A program made the translations under genes and the position numbers. Positions 17,103 to 25,839 of a DNA stretch of 64,000 bases are shown here, one piece after another. The notes below the pieces were generated by a model, which was not told where the DNA came from, ran no database searches, and saw only the letters and a program-made list of their open reading frames with translations. Each line of letters opens with the position of its first letter. Positions within the stretch are counted from its first letter, which is position 1. Origin of the DNA: J029 sp964482495 (GTDB taxonomy: Bacteria > Planctomycetota > UBA1135); contig CAYZXS010000001.1 in assembly GCA_964482495.1 (NCBI GenBank), positions 62,001-126,000 of the forward strand, in the 5' to 3' direction.

Positions 17103-18084
17103 GACCCCCACGACCCCGCTGCCGCAGCTGCTGACCTGCATCGAGCAGGACATGGAGCGCGTCGACCGCTGGCTGGACGAGCAGTTCCACCCGGATCACC
17201 CCGCCATCGCCCCGCTGCTCGAGTACGCCGGCAAATTCCGCGGCAAGCGGGTCCGCGCCGCCCAGGTGCTGCTGGTGGCCTCCGCCTGCGGCGGGGTGCG
17301 CGACGACCACGTCGCCATCGCCGGCGTGATCGAGATGATCCACGCGGCGACCCTGGTCCACGACGACCTGCTCGACGAGGCCGCCCAGCGCCGAGGCCTG
17401 GACTGCGTCCACCTCGAGTGGGGGGTCCACGCCTCGGTCCTGCTCGGCGACTGGATCTACGCCCGCGCCTTCGAGCGCAGCACCGAACTCGACGACCCGA
17501 CCTGCTCCCGGATCCTGGCCGGCGCCACCGGCCGGGTCTGCCGCGGCGAGATCCACCAGAACCTGACGCGGGGGAACTTCCAGCTCTCCGAAGCCGACTA
17601 CGTCTCCCAGATCGACGGCAAGACCGCGGCCCTCTACGAGGCCGGCGGCGAGCTGGCGGCGCGCTACGCCGGCGGCGGCCCCGAGCTGCAGGCCGCCGCC
17701 TCCCGCCACGGCCTGCTGGCGGGGCGGGCCTTCCAGATCATCGACGACATCCTCGACCTCGAAGGGGACGAGGCCCGGGCCGGCAAGTCGCTCGGCACCG
17801 ACTGGGCGCGGGGCAAGATGACCCTGCCCTTGATCCGCCTCCGGTCCGATCTTAAGGGGGAGGCCCTGGAGCGGCTCGAGGCCGCCTTCGGCTCCGGCAT
17901 GGACCGGAGCGAGTTGTTCCAGGGGGAATTCGGAGATCCGCTGCGGGCGGAGATCGCCGCCACCAAGGACGAAGCCATGGAACTGCTGCAAGAAGCCGGG
18001 CGCTCCCTCGAACCCTTGCCTGACTCCGACGCCAAGCAGGCGCTGCTGGAGTTGACCCGCTACCTCGGCACTCGCCGCAAGTAA
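17095..18084 (+). CDS. Polyprenyl diphosphate synthase
   Basis: Long-chain trans-prenyltransferase of the IspA/IspB superfamily, extending allylic diphosphates with IPP to make a quinone side chain. The first aspartate-rich motif is HDDLLDEA (about residues 89-96), and the second is IIDDILDLEGDEARAGK. GKFRGKRVRA supplies diphosphate-binding residues. At 329 residues it is the size of octaprenyl/heptaprenyl-type enzymes. It starts at GTG inside the mobA end. The product may feed the UbiA-type transferase at 43.8 kb. Exact chain length cannot be read from the sequence. Confidence 0.9.
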   Translation: MPETPTTPLPQLLTCIEQDMERVDRWLDEQFHPDHPAIAPLLEYAGKFRGKRVRAAQVLLVASACGGVRDDHVAIAGVIEMIHAATLVHDDLLDEAAQRRGLDCVHLEWGVHASVLLGDWIYARAFERSTELDDPTCSRILAGATGRVCRGEIHQNLTRGNFQLSEADYVSQIDGKTAALYEAGGELAARYAGGGPELQAAASRHGLLAGRAFQIIDDILDLEGDEARAGKSLGTDWARGKMTLPLIRLRSDLKGEALERLEAAFGSGMDRSELFQGEFGDPLRAEIAATKDEAMELLQEAGRSLEPLPDSDAKQALLELTRYLGTRRK

Positions 18085-18090
18085 GGACGC

Positions 18091-20607
18091 ATGACCGGAA
18101 CCCGGCGCAGCCGTTTCCAGTGGGGCTTCAAGTCCGCCACGATCACCATCTTCCTGCTCGCCCTGTGGGCTGAGTTGTTCGCCTGGCTGCTGGGCGGCAC
18201 CCGGGAGGCCGAGGGACAAGCGGCGCTGCTTTACGGCGGCGGTTTCTTCCTCTGCGTCCTGCCGCTGATCGCCGCCGCGGTCTACGCCTGGCCGGTGGTG
18301 TTCGCCTTCTTCCGCTCGGTCAAGGTCGGCGTGGTCAACCTGGTCTTCATCGGCTTGGCCTCGATCGCGGGGGTGCTGTTCTATCAGGAGGACCCCAACT
18401 TCCCGATCGCGGCCGAGTCCGCCGCCGGCGACCTGGTCGAGGTCTCGCCGCAGCGGCTCCAGCACTTCGAGGAGTTCCGCAAGGCGCACGCGCACTTCAC
18501 CTACAAGTTCCTCCACGGCACCTCCGGCTGGCTCTACCACGCCCTGCCGGGCACCCCCGGGGACTGCGTCCTGGACCAGCGGGCCGAGGCCAACCGGCAG
18601 AAGCTCGCGACCCTGGAGGCCAACATGGAGGAGCTGGGCATCCTCGAGCGCTTCGGTGAGGAGTACGCGGTCGCCCTGACCTCGAAGAGCGAGACCGGGC
18701 TGCGGGTGCAGGCCGAGAACGCCGAGATCAAGCTGCTCGAGCACCGCTGGAACGACGGCTGGTGGAGCTTGTTCCACTACGCCGACCGGCTCGACTTCGT
18801 GCGCGTCTACAAGTCGGACTGGTTCGCCTCCTTCTGGCTGGTGCTGCTCTTCGGGGTGGTCTCGAACACCTTCCGCGGCGGCTGGCGCCGGCTGCTCCGG
18901 CCGCGCAAGTGGGGCTTCGTGATGTCCCACCTGGGGGTGATCCTGCTGGTGCTCGGCGCCTTCTGGGGCTGGGCCACCGAGAAGCGCGGAATCTTGAACC
19001 TGAACATCGGCCGCTCCAGCGACCGCTTCGTCAGCTACGCGCGGGAGATCGAGCCCTTCACGCCGCGCAACCTCTTCAACCAGGACGCCGGCCTGCCCTT
19101 CCAGGTGCGCCTGGACGCCTTCCGCGCCGACTACCACGACATCCTGAACGTGGTCTACGCCAGCCGCGACGACGACGGGCGGCTGGACTACGAATTCCCG
19201 GACCTGGCTCCGCCCAAGTTCCGGGCCTACGAGGGCCAGACCCTCTACTTCGACTACGGCGCCGGCGACCCCGCCTTCCTGGGCGAGTCGCGCGACTCCT
19301 CCAAGGTGCCGCACCTGCGGGTCGAGGTGCTCGAGTACGTGCCCCAGGCGGATCTCCAGCCGGTGCTCAGTCCGAGCGCCCCCGGCGACCCCTTCGGCCA
19401 GCCGGTGGCCCAGCTGGCGATCCTCGGCCCGGACGGCGCGCCGGTGCTGGAGCAGATCCTGAGCGGCCCCGAATCGGCGCCGCTCAACCACCCGATGACC
19501 GGCGCCCGGATCCGCTTCCACGCCGTGGAGAGCCGCGAGCAGGCGCTGGCGTGGCTCCGCGAGCCGGTCCCGGACAACTACGGGCGGCTGCTGCAGATGG
19601 ACCCCAGCCGCCAGAGCGTGCTGGCCCGCCACGGGGTCGCTCCCGGCAGCCAGTTGGCCTTCGACGCCGGGGAGCAGCGCTTCGAGGTCGAGGTGCTGCA
19701 GGCGCTGCCGGCGCCGCGGCTGCGCCAGGAGGAGGACGGCACCTGGGTCCACGTCCCCGGCGCGGTCCCGGTGGAGCGCCAGGAGCCCCGCAACCCGGCG
19801 CTGCTGGTCCGCATCACCAACCCCGAGGGGGAGCAAGAGGAGCGCTGGATCTTCCAGAGCGGCTTCCACGACATGGGCGCCCAGTTCACCGAGCTGGACC
19901 TGTCCTTCGAGTGGGACTCCTGGAGCTCGCCGGCCGCGTCCCGCCACCTGCTGTTCCTCGCCGGCGAGGGCGCCGCCGCCCAGCTGTTCGCCGGGGCGCC
20001 GGGCGACCCCGACTCGCTGCGCCAGCTGGCGGCCGGGGAGGCCCTGGAGCTGTCGGACGGCTACCGCCTGGTGGTCCCGGCCTTCGAGAGCGCCGGCGAC
20101 GTCGACCTGAACATCGTCCCGGTCGAGGGCGCCGACTTCTTCCACCCGGCGCCGGGCGCGGTCCGGGTCCGGGTCACCACCCCCGACGGGCCGCGCGAGA
20201 TGGTCATGAGCACCGACCTCGACGGCCACAGGGTGGAGTACACCGGCCCGGGCGGCCAGCCGCGGCTGCTCAAGCTGATGTTCATGGAGGACACCAACGA
20301 CATGCCGCTGGAGTGGCAGTCGAAGCTGTCCTTCTACCGCGCCGAGCTCGGCGCCGATGGCCAGGTCCACCACCACGGCCAACCTGACGACAGCGGACAC
20401 ATCCGCGTCAACGACTACGAGGTCTTCGACGGCTACCGCTTCTTCCAGACCAACTGGGACAAGGGCGATCCGACCTACTCGGGCATCGGCATCGTCTTCG
20501 ACCCGGGCATCGAGGTGGTGCTGCTCGGCCTCTACCTGGTCACCTTCGGCGTGATCATCGTCTTCGTCGTCAATCCTCTGGTCACGAAACGCCACCGCGG
20601 GATCTAG
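18091..20607 (+). CDS. ResB-like cytochrome c biogenesis protein (Ccs1)
   Basis: Large membrane component of the system II cytochrome c maturation machinery, delivering haem together with CcsA. Two or three hydrophobic helices lie in the first 100 residues and another pair at about 245-310 (FWLVLLFGVVSN and MSHLGVILLVLGAFWGWATE). A very long extracytoplasmic region (about 320-800) ends in a final helix. Near the C-terminus, VNDYEVFDGYRFFQTNWDKGDPTYSGIGIVFDPG is typical for ResB. At 838 residues it is much larger than the usual 450-600, owing to the periplasmic insert. ccsA follows with no gap. Confidence 0.87.
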   Translation: MTGTRRSRFQWGFKSATITIFLLALWAELFAWLLGGTREAEGQAALLYGGGFFLCVLPLIAAAVYAWPVVFAFFRSVKVGVVNLVFIGLASIAGVLFYQEDPNFPIAAESAAGDLVEVSPQRLQHFEEFRKAHAHFTYKFLHGTSGWLYHALPGTPGDCVLDQRAEANRQKLATLEANMEELGILERFGEEYAVALTSKSETGLRVQAENAEIKLLEHRWNDGWWSLFHYADRLDFVRVYKSDWFASFWLVLLFGVVSNTFRGGWRRLLRPRKWGFVMSHLGVILLVLGAFWGWATEKRGILNLNIGRSSDRFVSYAREIEPFTPRNLFNQDAGLPFQVRLDAFRADYHDILNVVYASRDDDGRLDYEFPDLAPPKFRAYEGQTLYFDYGAGDPAFLGESRDSSKVPHLRVEVLEYVPQADLQPVLSPSAPGDPFGQPVAQLAILGPDGAPVLEQILSGPESAPLNHPMTGARIRFHAVESREQALAWLREPVPDNYGRLLQMDPSRQSVLARHGVAPGSQLAFDAGEQRFEVEVLQALPAPRLRQEEDGTWVHVPGAVPVERQEPRNPALLVRITNPEGEQEERWIFQSGFHDMGAQFTELDLSFEWDSWSSPAASRHLLFLAGEGAAAQLFAGAPGDPDSLRQLAAGEALELSDGYRLVVPAFESAGDVDLNIVPVEGADFFHPAPGAVRVRVTTPDGPREMVMSTDLDGHRVEYTGPGGQPRLLKLMFMEDTNDMPLEWQSKLSFYRAELGADGQVHHHGQPDDSGHIRVNDYEVFDGYRFFQTNWDKGDPTYSGIGIVFDPGIEVVLLGLYLVTFGVIIVFVVNPLVTKRHRGI

Positions 20608-21777
20608 ATGGAAGCCTTCAGTTACCGTTCCCTGCTCTACGTCACGATGTACATCTCCGTCCTCGGCGGAGTGCTCGGGCTGTTGACCTCGCTCGGCTGG
20701 TTCCTGCTGCCGGCGCGGAGCCGCCGCCGCCAGGCCTCGCGGGTGGCCCTCGCGGGGGTGGGGGAGGCCGCTCCGGAGCCGGAGCAGGGCGGCCGCTCCG
20801 GCCACCCGCTGCTGTCGGCCCTCTCCTGGGCCCTGCTCGGGGTCTGCGGCCTGGGGCTGGTGGTGAACTTCGCCGCCCAGGCCTCGCGCTACGTCGAGGT
20901 CCAACACTGGCCGGCGCAGACCATGTACGAGGTGATCCCGCTGGGCACCACCTCGGCCTTCCTGGCGGCCCTGATCCTCTACTTCGTGCTCGGCCTGCAC
21001 CGGCAGAAGAACGTCGCCCGGGCCTTCGGCGACCTCTTCGTCGGCCTGATCATGGCCGGGATCGCCGTCACGATCAGCATCACCCTGGGCCTGGACCCGA
21101 CCGGCAAGGCGCTGCCGCCGGCGCTGCAGTCGTACTGGTTCAGCACCCACATCTCGGCGTACATGTTCGGGTACTTCACCCTGTTCATCGCCACCCTGGC
21201 GGCCTGGCTGCACTTCTGCTTCAAGTTCTGGCGCGGCGTGCTGCAGCCCCGGGAGTACCCCCTCGGCCGCGGCACCCTGCTGCTGACCGTGCTGTCGACG
21301 GTCGTGATGGTGCCCTTCGGCACCGGCGGCGTCGCCTTCGGCCCCGGCGTCCTGCTCCTGACCGGGCTGTTCTCGCTGGTCAGCATGCGCGGGCCCGGCA
21401 AGATGTCCTGGTTCGACGGCTGGGAGGAGGGCTCGGACCGCTTCACCTTCCTGATCTTCGTGGTCGGCTTCCCCTTCTTGACCGCCGGCCTGATCCAGGG
21501 CGCGCTGTGGGCCCAGGAGGCCTGGGCGCTCTACTGGGGCTGGGACTCGAAGGAGGTCTCGGCGCTGATCTCGTGGGTCTTCTACATCGTCTACCTGCAC
21601 CTCCGCTACGTCGGCGGCTGGCGCGGCGAGAAGAGCATGTGGATCCTGCTCTTCGGCGGCATCTCGATCTACATCACCTTCCAGCTCTTCGGCCACCTGC
21701 CGGCCTCGCAGAGCAGCCTGCACCGCTACACCGACATGGACTCGGTCCCGGCGGAAGGCATGATGGGCGGTGGCTAG
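20608..21777 (+). CDS. ccsA: CcsA/ResC-like cytochrome c biogenesis protein
   Basis: Multi-span membrane partner of ResB in system II, carrying the haem-handling WWD-type domain. The tryptophan-rich motif is WAQEAWALYWGWDSKE, followed by SWVFYIVYLHLR. Conserved histidines are visible in the segments QHWPAQTMYE, STHISAYMFGY and FGHLPASQSSLH. About eight hydrophobic helices are seen. The start ATG abuts the resB-like stop, so the two are co-translated. Length 389 is within the family range. Confidence 0.9.
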   Translation: MEAFSYRSLLYVTMYISVLGGVLGLLTSLGWFLLPARSRRRQASRVALAGVGEAAPEPEQGGRSGHPLLSALSWALLGVCGLGLVVNFAAQASRYVEVQHWPAQTMYEVIPLGTTSAFLAALILYFVLGLHRQKNVARAFGDLFVGLIMAGIAVTISITLGLDPTGKALPPALQSYWFSTHISAYMFGYFTLFIATLAAWLHFCFKFWRGVLQPREYPLGRGTLLLTVLSTVVMVPFGTGGVAFGPGVLLLTGLFSLVSMRGPGKMSWFDGWEEGSDRFTFLIFVVGFPFLTAGLIQGALWAQEAWALYWGWDSKEVSALISWVFYIVYLHLRYVGGWRGEKSMWILLFGGISIYITFQLFGHLPASQSSLHRYTDMDSVPAEGMMGGG

Positions 21778-21784
21778 GCGCCGC

Positions 21785-21790
21785 TAGGAT
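21785..21790 (+). promoter_or_regulatory. Candidate -10 element (TAGGAT) 6 bases before an ATG
   Basis: TAGGAT followed by six Gs and the ATG at 21797. The G-run could alternatively serve as a Shine-Dalgarno. It is one of the start-proximal hexamers. Confidence 0.35.
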
Positions 21791-21796
21791 GGGGGG

Positions 21797-22231
21797 ATGG
21801 GAAAGCCGATCCCCACCGTTGAGTGGCTCCACGTCTGTGACCACGCCTTCCGCGACGAGTCCGGGAAACTGTGCCTCGTCGGCATGTTCGACGCCCTCCA
21901 CTCGCGTCAGCTGCCCGGCCGGCTGCCGATGATGGCCGCCGCCCTGGGCATCACCGACGGCGAGGGCGAGTACACCATCGCCCTCCAGGTCGTGACCCCC
22001 GAGGGCAAGGTCATGGACATGGACCTGCCGCCGCTGCAGCTCCAGGAGCGGCGCGCCAAGCAGCGGGCCGTGGTGCGGCTCTCCGGCCTGCCCTTCGAGG
22101 AATTCGGGCGCTACACCTTCCGCCTGAAGATCGACGGCCAGCCGGTGGAGTACCCCTGCCACACCATCGACCACTTCGAGCTCCCGGACCCTGAGCAGGC
22201 GGCCTCGGAGAGCGGCCCGAGCGTCAACTAG
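21797..22231 (+). CDS. DUF6941-like small cytoplasmic protein
   Basis: A 144-residue protein resembling the DUF6941 family, recognised by the opening VEWLHVCDHAFRDESGKLCLVGMFDAL (usual form: CDxxxxDxxGKxxxxGxFDxI). It has a beta-rich middle with VMDMDLPPLQLQERR and GRYTFRLKIDGQPV. The family is common in bacteria and has no known function; a beta-sandwich fold is likely. Its last base overlaps the start of the next gene, suggesting they are co-translated. Confidence 0.7.
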   Translation: MGKPIPTVEWLHVCDHAFRDESGKLCLVGMFDALHSRQLPGRLPMMAAALGITDGEGEYTIALQVVTPEGKVMDMDLPPLQLQERRAKQRAVVRLSGLPFEEFGRYTFRLKIDGQPVEYPCHTIDHFELPDPEQAASESGPSVN

Positions 22232-23451
22232 TGCTGCAGGAGCCGGCGCCGGAGCTGGACGCGGTCATCACCGGTCCGATGGAGGTCATGGCGGTGCTCT
22301 TGGGCATCCTCGCGGTCCTCTTCAGCCTGAACCGCTTCGAGCGCACGAAGGGCCTGTTCAAGGTCGTTCCGCTGCTGGTCTTCTGCTACTTCGTGCCGAC
22401 GGCCTTCTCGAACACCGGCGTGATCCCGGTGTCCGAGGACTTCGTCTTCTACAAATTCACCAAGGCCTGGCTGCTGCCCGCCAGCCTGGTGCTGCTGATC
22501 CTGTCGGTGGACGTCAAGGCGGTGCTGCGGCTCGGCGCCACCGCCGTCGGCATGTTCCTGTTGGCGACGACCACCATCGTCATCGGCGGTCCGCTGGCCC
22601 TGTGGCTGCTCAAGGACATGGTGCCGCCCGAGCTGGGGGAGGAGGCCTGGAAGGGCCTGGCCGCCCTGGCCGGCTCCTGGATCGGCGGCGGGGCCAATTT
22701 CGTCGCCATCGGCGAGACCGTCGACGCCTCCGCCGACACCCTCAGCCTGATGGTCGTGGTCGACGTGGCCGTGGCCAACGTCTGGACGGCGCTGCTGCTG
22801 CTCTTCGCCGGCCGCGAGAAGCGGATGGACGAGAAGATCGGCGCCGACCGCCGCAAGATCGAGGAGGTCCGCGACACCGTCGCCGCCTACCAGGCCAAGG
22901 TGGCCCGGCCCACCAGCCTACCGGACCTGCTGGTGATCCTGGGCATCGCCTTCGGCACCACCGCCGTCGCCGCCGCCATCGCCGAGCAGCTGCCCGCGGG
23001 CGAGGTCATGAACCCCTTCATCTGGAAGGTGATGATCGCCACGACGGTGGCCCTGGTGCTCTCCTTCACCCCGGTGCGCCGCTTCGAGGGCGCCGGCGCC
23101 AGCGCCATCGGCTCGGTCTTCCTCTACCTGCTGGTCACGACCATCGGCGCCAAGGCCCAATTCGCCCGGATCTTCGACCCGGACAATTTCGGCCTGCTGG
23201 CGATCGCCGCGCTGTGGATGTTCATCCACATCGGCATCATGTTGCTGGCTCGGCGGCTGTTCAAGGCGCCGATCTTCTTCATCGCCGTCGGCTCGCAGGC
23301 CAACATCGGCGGCGCCGCCTCGGCGCCGGTGGTGGCGAGCGCCTTCCACCCGGCCCTGGCCCCGGTCGGGGTGCTGCTGGCGGTGGCCGGCTACCTGGTC
23401 GGCGTCTACGCCGGCGTGGTCGTGATCTTCCTGATGAAGCTGGCGGTCTAG
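22231..23451 (+). CDS. DUF819 family integral membrane protein
   Basis: A 406-residue protein with about eleven hydrophobic helices and the DUF819 (YjcL-like) landmarks VVPLLVFCYFVPTAFSNTGVIP, GSWIGGGANFVAIGETV and AVGSQANIGGAASAPVVASAFHP. The repeated small-residue GGGAN and GSQANIGGAAS motifs suggest a transporter with inverted repeats; the substrate is unknown. The GTG start at 22231 touches the previous stop. A later ATG at 22279 is an alternative start. Its stop shares a CTAG with the converging HAD gene. Confidence 0.82.
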   Translation: MLQEPAPELDAVITGPMEVMAVLLGILAVLFSLNRFERTKGLFKVVPLLVFCYFVPTAFSNTGVIPVSEDFVFYKFTKAWLLPASLVLLILSVDVKAVLRLGATAVGMFLLATTTIVIGGPLALWLLKDMVPPELGEEAWKGLAALAGSWIGGGANFVAIGETVDASADTLSLMVVVDVAVANVWTALLLLFAGREKRMDEKIGADRRKIEEVRDTVAAYQAKVARPTSLPDLLVILGIAFGTTAVAAAIAEQLPAGEVMNPFIWKVMIATTVALVLSFTPVRRFEGAGASAIGSVFLYLLVTTIGAKAQFARIFDPDNFGLLAIAALWMFIHIGIMLLARRLFKAPIFFIAVGSQANIGGAASAPVVASAFHPALAPVGVLLAVAGYLVGVYAGVVVIFLMKLAV

Positions 23452-24497
23452 GCCGGCCCGGGCTCGAGGCCCAGGCGGCGCAGCTGGTACTGGAATTGGG
23501 CGTAGTGGCGGTAATGGACCGCCGCGGTCGCCGCGCCCGCGTCCAGGGCCTGGTGCAGGTAGGTGCGGATGTCGTCGATCGCGACCGCGTGGGCGGCCTC
23601 GGCGCCGCGCCGGGCGGCGGCGACTTGCCGCGCACGTTGCCACATGGAGGCGTCTTCGCCCTTGGGCCGGACCCCGTCCTGGTAGCTGGCGACGGCGCCG
23701 TAGAGCAGGTCCTCGAGGCCGAAGCGCTCGCGGCAGCCTCGCAGGGCCCAGGGGTCGGTGTTGCTGACCACGACCAATTCCACCTCGTCGCGGCCGGCCA
23801 GCCGGCGCAGCAGCGCCTGGGTGGAGCGCTTGGCCTCGAAGATCGAGGCCCACAGCCGCTCCAGCGTCCCCCGGTCCGGGCCGGCCAGCCGCAGCAGCGG
23901 CAGCAGCCCGTCGGCGAAGGCCTGCTCGCCCATCTCGCCTGCCTCGAAGCGCAGTCGGTGATCGCCGATCCACTCCCGGGCCTCGCCCGGCACCGGGTGG
24001 CCGAAGACGGCCTCGAAGTGGCGGCCGAAGGCGCGCCGGTCGAAGCGGCACAGGACCATGCCGAGGTCGCAGAGCAGGTCGGCGGGGCCTTCCAGGACCT
24101 GGCGCGGGGAGACCGGTTCGGGGCCGCGCTGGACCATCAGCCCGGGTTCTCCCGGCCGGCGCTCCACCCGGAGCAGCCAGCAGACGCGCTCGCCGCCCTG
24201 GCCGGCCAGCCACGCCTTCACGGGATCCTCGGCGAAGGAGGACGTGGCCAGCACGTGCTCGCGGCCGGCGACCCGCGCAGCGATCGCCCAGGCGAAGCGG
24301 CGGCCGGGGACCCGGCCCGCCGCCTGGACCTCCCTCTCGGCCGCGCCGGCGGCGCCGTTGCCGCGGTAGAGGGTGCCGTCGTCGGCGACCAGCGCCGGGT
24401 GGACGGTGTCCAGCTCGGGCGTCAGGTCGAGCCACTCGAAGGGCAGCTGCCAGGGGCCTTGCAGCTCCTCGGCGAGGCGGGGGAGGGCGGTGTCCAT
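23448..24497 (-). CDS. HAD-superfamily protein with an N-terminal domain of unknown function
   Basis: A 349-residue protein whose C-terminal 210 residues look like a HAD phosphatase of the YihX type: DLGMVLCRFD (motif I, aspartate nucleophile with glycine at +2 as in DLGNV proteins), VVVSNTDPW (motif II), GVRPKGED (motif III lysine) and AIDDIRTYLHQALDAGA (motif IV). Residues 1-135 form a separate alpha/beta segment without a recognised family. The final HYRHYAQFQYQLRRLGL is unusually aromatic. A small phosphate-ester substrate is plausible but unknown. It is convergent with the DUF819 gene and divergent from the deaminase gene. Confidence 0.75.
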   Translation of the reverse strand: MDTALPRLAEELQGPWQLPFEWLDLTPELDTVHPALVADDGTLYRGNGAAGAAEREVQAAGRVPGRRFAWAIAARVAGREHVLATSSFAEDPVKAWLAGQGGERVCWLLRVERRPGEPGLMVQRGPEPVSPRQVLEGPADLLCDLGMVLCRFDRRAFGRHFEAVFGHPVPGEAREWIGDHRLRFEAGEMGEQAFADGLLPLLRLAGPDRGTLERLWASIFEAKRSTQALLRRLAGRDEVELVVVSNTDPWALRGCRERFGLEDLLYGAVASYQDGVRPKGEDASMWQRARQVAAARRGAEAAHAVAIDDIRTYLHQALDAGAATAAVHYRHYAQFQYQLRRLGLEPGPA

Positions 24498-24533
24498 CGA
24501 AAGCGCGTCGGCGCCAGCTTAAGCTAACGCCGC

Positions 24534-25751
24534 ATGTGGCTGACCGACGACCTGCTCCGGGAGCTCCCGAAGACCGACCTCCACCTCCACCTCGACGGCT
24601 CCCTGCGACCGGGCACCCTGCTCGAGCTCGCCCGCGAGCGCCAGGTGAAGCTGCCGGTCAAGACCGAGCGGGGCCTGATGCGCAGCGTCTTCAAGGAGCG
24701 CTACGAGAACCTGCCCGACTACCTGCGCGGCTTCGCGCTCACCTGCGCCGTGCTGCAGGACGCCGAGAGCCTCGAGCGCGCCACCTACGAGCTGTGCCTG
24801 GACTGTCAGGAGGACGGCGTCCGCTACGCCGAGATCCGCTTCGCACCCCAGTTGCACTCGCGGCCCGGCTTCGACACCGTGGCGGTCCTGCACGCGGTGG
24901 CGCGCGGCATCGCCCGGGCGGAGAAGGAGTTCAACTCCGACCCGCGGGTCCGCGGCGGCGCCGAGCCGCCCTTCCGGGCCGGCATCATCGTCTGCGCCCT
25001 GCGCTTCTTCGCCGGCAACTTCTCGCGCACCTACCACGACCTGTTCGCGGCCCTCTCGGACCTGCCGCCGGAGCAGGTCTTCGGCATCGCCTCCGAGGCC
25101 CTGGTGCGCGCCAGCCTGCGCGCCCGCGATGAGCACGGCGCGCCGGTGGTGGGCGTCGACCTGGCCGGGCAGGAGCGCGGCTACCCGGCTGAGGACCACC
25201 GCCGGGCCTACCAGCTGGCGCACCAGGCCTTCCTCGGCAAGACCGTGCACGCCGGCGAGGATTACGGCCCGGAGTCGATCTTCCAGGCCATCACCGACTG
25301 CCACGCCGACCGCATCGGCCACGGCACCTGGCTGTTCTCGCGCTCGCACATCAAGGGCCGGGCCGTCAGCGACAAGGCGGCCTACATCGACCGGCTGGTC
25401 CAGTACATCGCCGAGCGCCGGATCACGATCGAGGTCTGTCTGACCTCCAACCAACAGACCCTGCCGCAGCTGGCTGATCTGAAGCGGCACCCCTTCCGCA
25501 AGATGGTCCAGAACCGGCTGTCGGCGACCTTCTGCACCGACAACCGGCTGGTCAGCCGCACCACCGTCAGCGCCGAGATCCACAAGGCCGTCGAGGCCTT
25601 CAAGCTCGAGCCGCGGCAGCTCAAGGACCTGCTGGTCTACGGCTTCAAGCGCAGCTTCTTCCCCGGCGCTTACCTGGAGAAGCGGGCCTACATCCGCCAG
25701 GTCCTGGACTACCGGGACGCGGTCTTCGCCCGACACGGCTTCAACGCCTGA
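24534..25751 (+). CDS. Adenosine deaminase family protein
   Basis: Zinc-dependent amidohydrolase of the adenosine/AMP deaminase family, 405 residues. Metal ligands and catalytic residues: HLHLDGS (about 17-23), KTVHAGED (zinc histidine and catalytic glutamate), DRIGHGT, and CTDNRLVS in place of the more common NTDDP. The TDNRL form also occurs in actinobacterial adenosine deaminases. Substrate could be adenosine or, given the quinone genes in the window, a 6-amino-6-deoxyfutalosine type compound; the sequence alone does not decide. ATG follows the short gap divergent from the HAD gene. Confidence 0.87.
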   Translation: MWLTDDLLRELPKTDLHLHLDGSLRPGTLLELARERQVKLPVKTERGLMRSVFKERYENLPDYLRGFALTCAVLQDAESLERATYELCLDCQEDGVRYAEIRFAPQLHSRPGFDTVAVLHAVARGIARAEKEFNSDPRVRGGAEPPFRAGIIVCALRFFAGNFSRTYHDLFAALSDLPPEQVFGIASEALVRASLRARDEHGAPVVGVDLAGQERGYPAEDHRRAYQLAHQAFLGKTVHAGEDYGPESIFQAITDCHADRIGHGTWLFSRSHIKGRAVSDKAAYIDRLVQYIAERRITIEVCLTSNQQTLPQLADLKRHPFRKMVQNRLSATFCTDNRLVSRTTVSAEIHKAVEAFKLEPRQLKDLLVYGFKRSFFPGAYLEKRAYIRQVLDYRDAVFARHGFNA

Positions 25752-25793
25752 ACGCCGGCCCGCCCCGGCCGTTAGGCTGGCAGCTCCGGATTT

Positions 25794-25809
25794 CCCGCCA
25801 AGGGGCGGG
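25794..25809 (+). other. Small hairpin upstream of the ECF sigma gene
   Basis: CCCGCC-AAGG-GGCGGG, a perfect 6-bp stem. It is either the end of the deaminase transcript or part of the leader of the sigma gene; no U-tract follows. Confidence 0.4.
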
Positions 25810-25839
25810 AGCCGGCGTCGTCTCCTGGATGTGAGAGCG

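Noticed and set aside
17059..21723. 1554-codon open frame on the minus strand
   Set aside because: It lies antisense to four well-supported genes (mobA end, polyprenyl synthase, resB-like, ccsA). Its translation is low-complexity Gln/Gly/Leu/Arg/Val, typical of antisense reading in GC-rich DNA.
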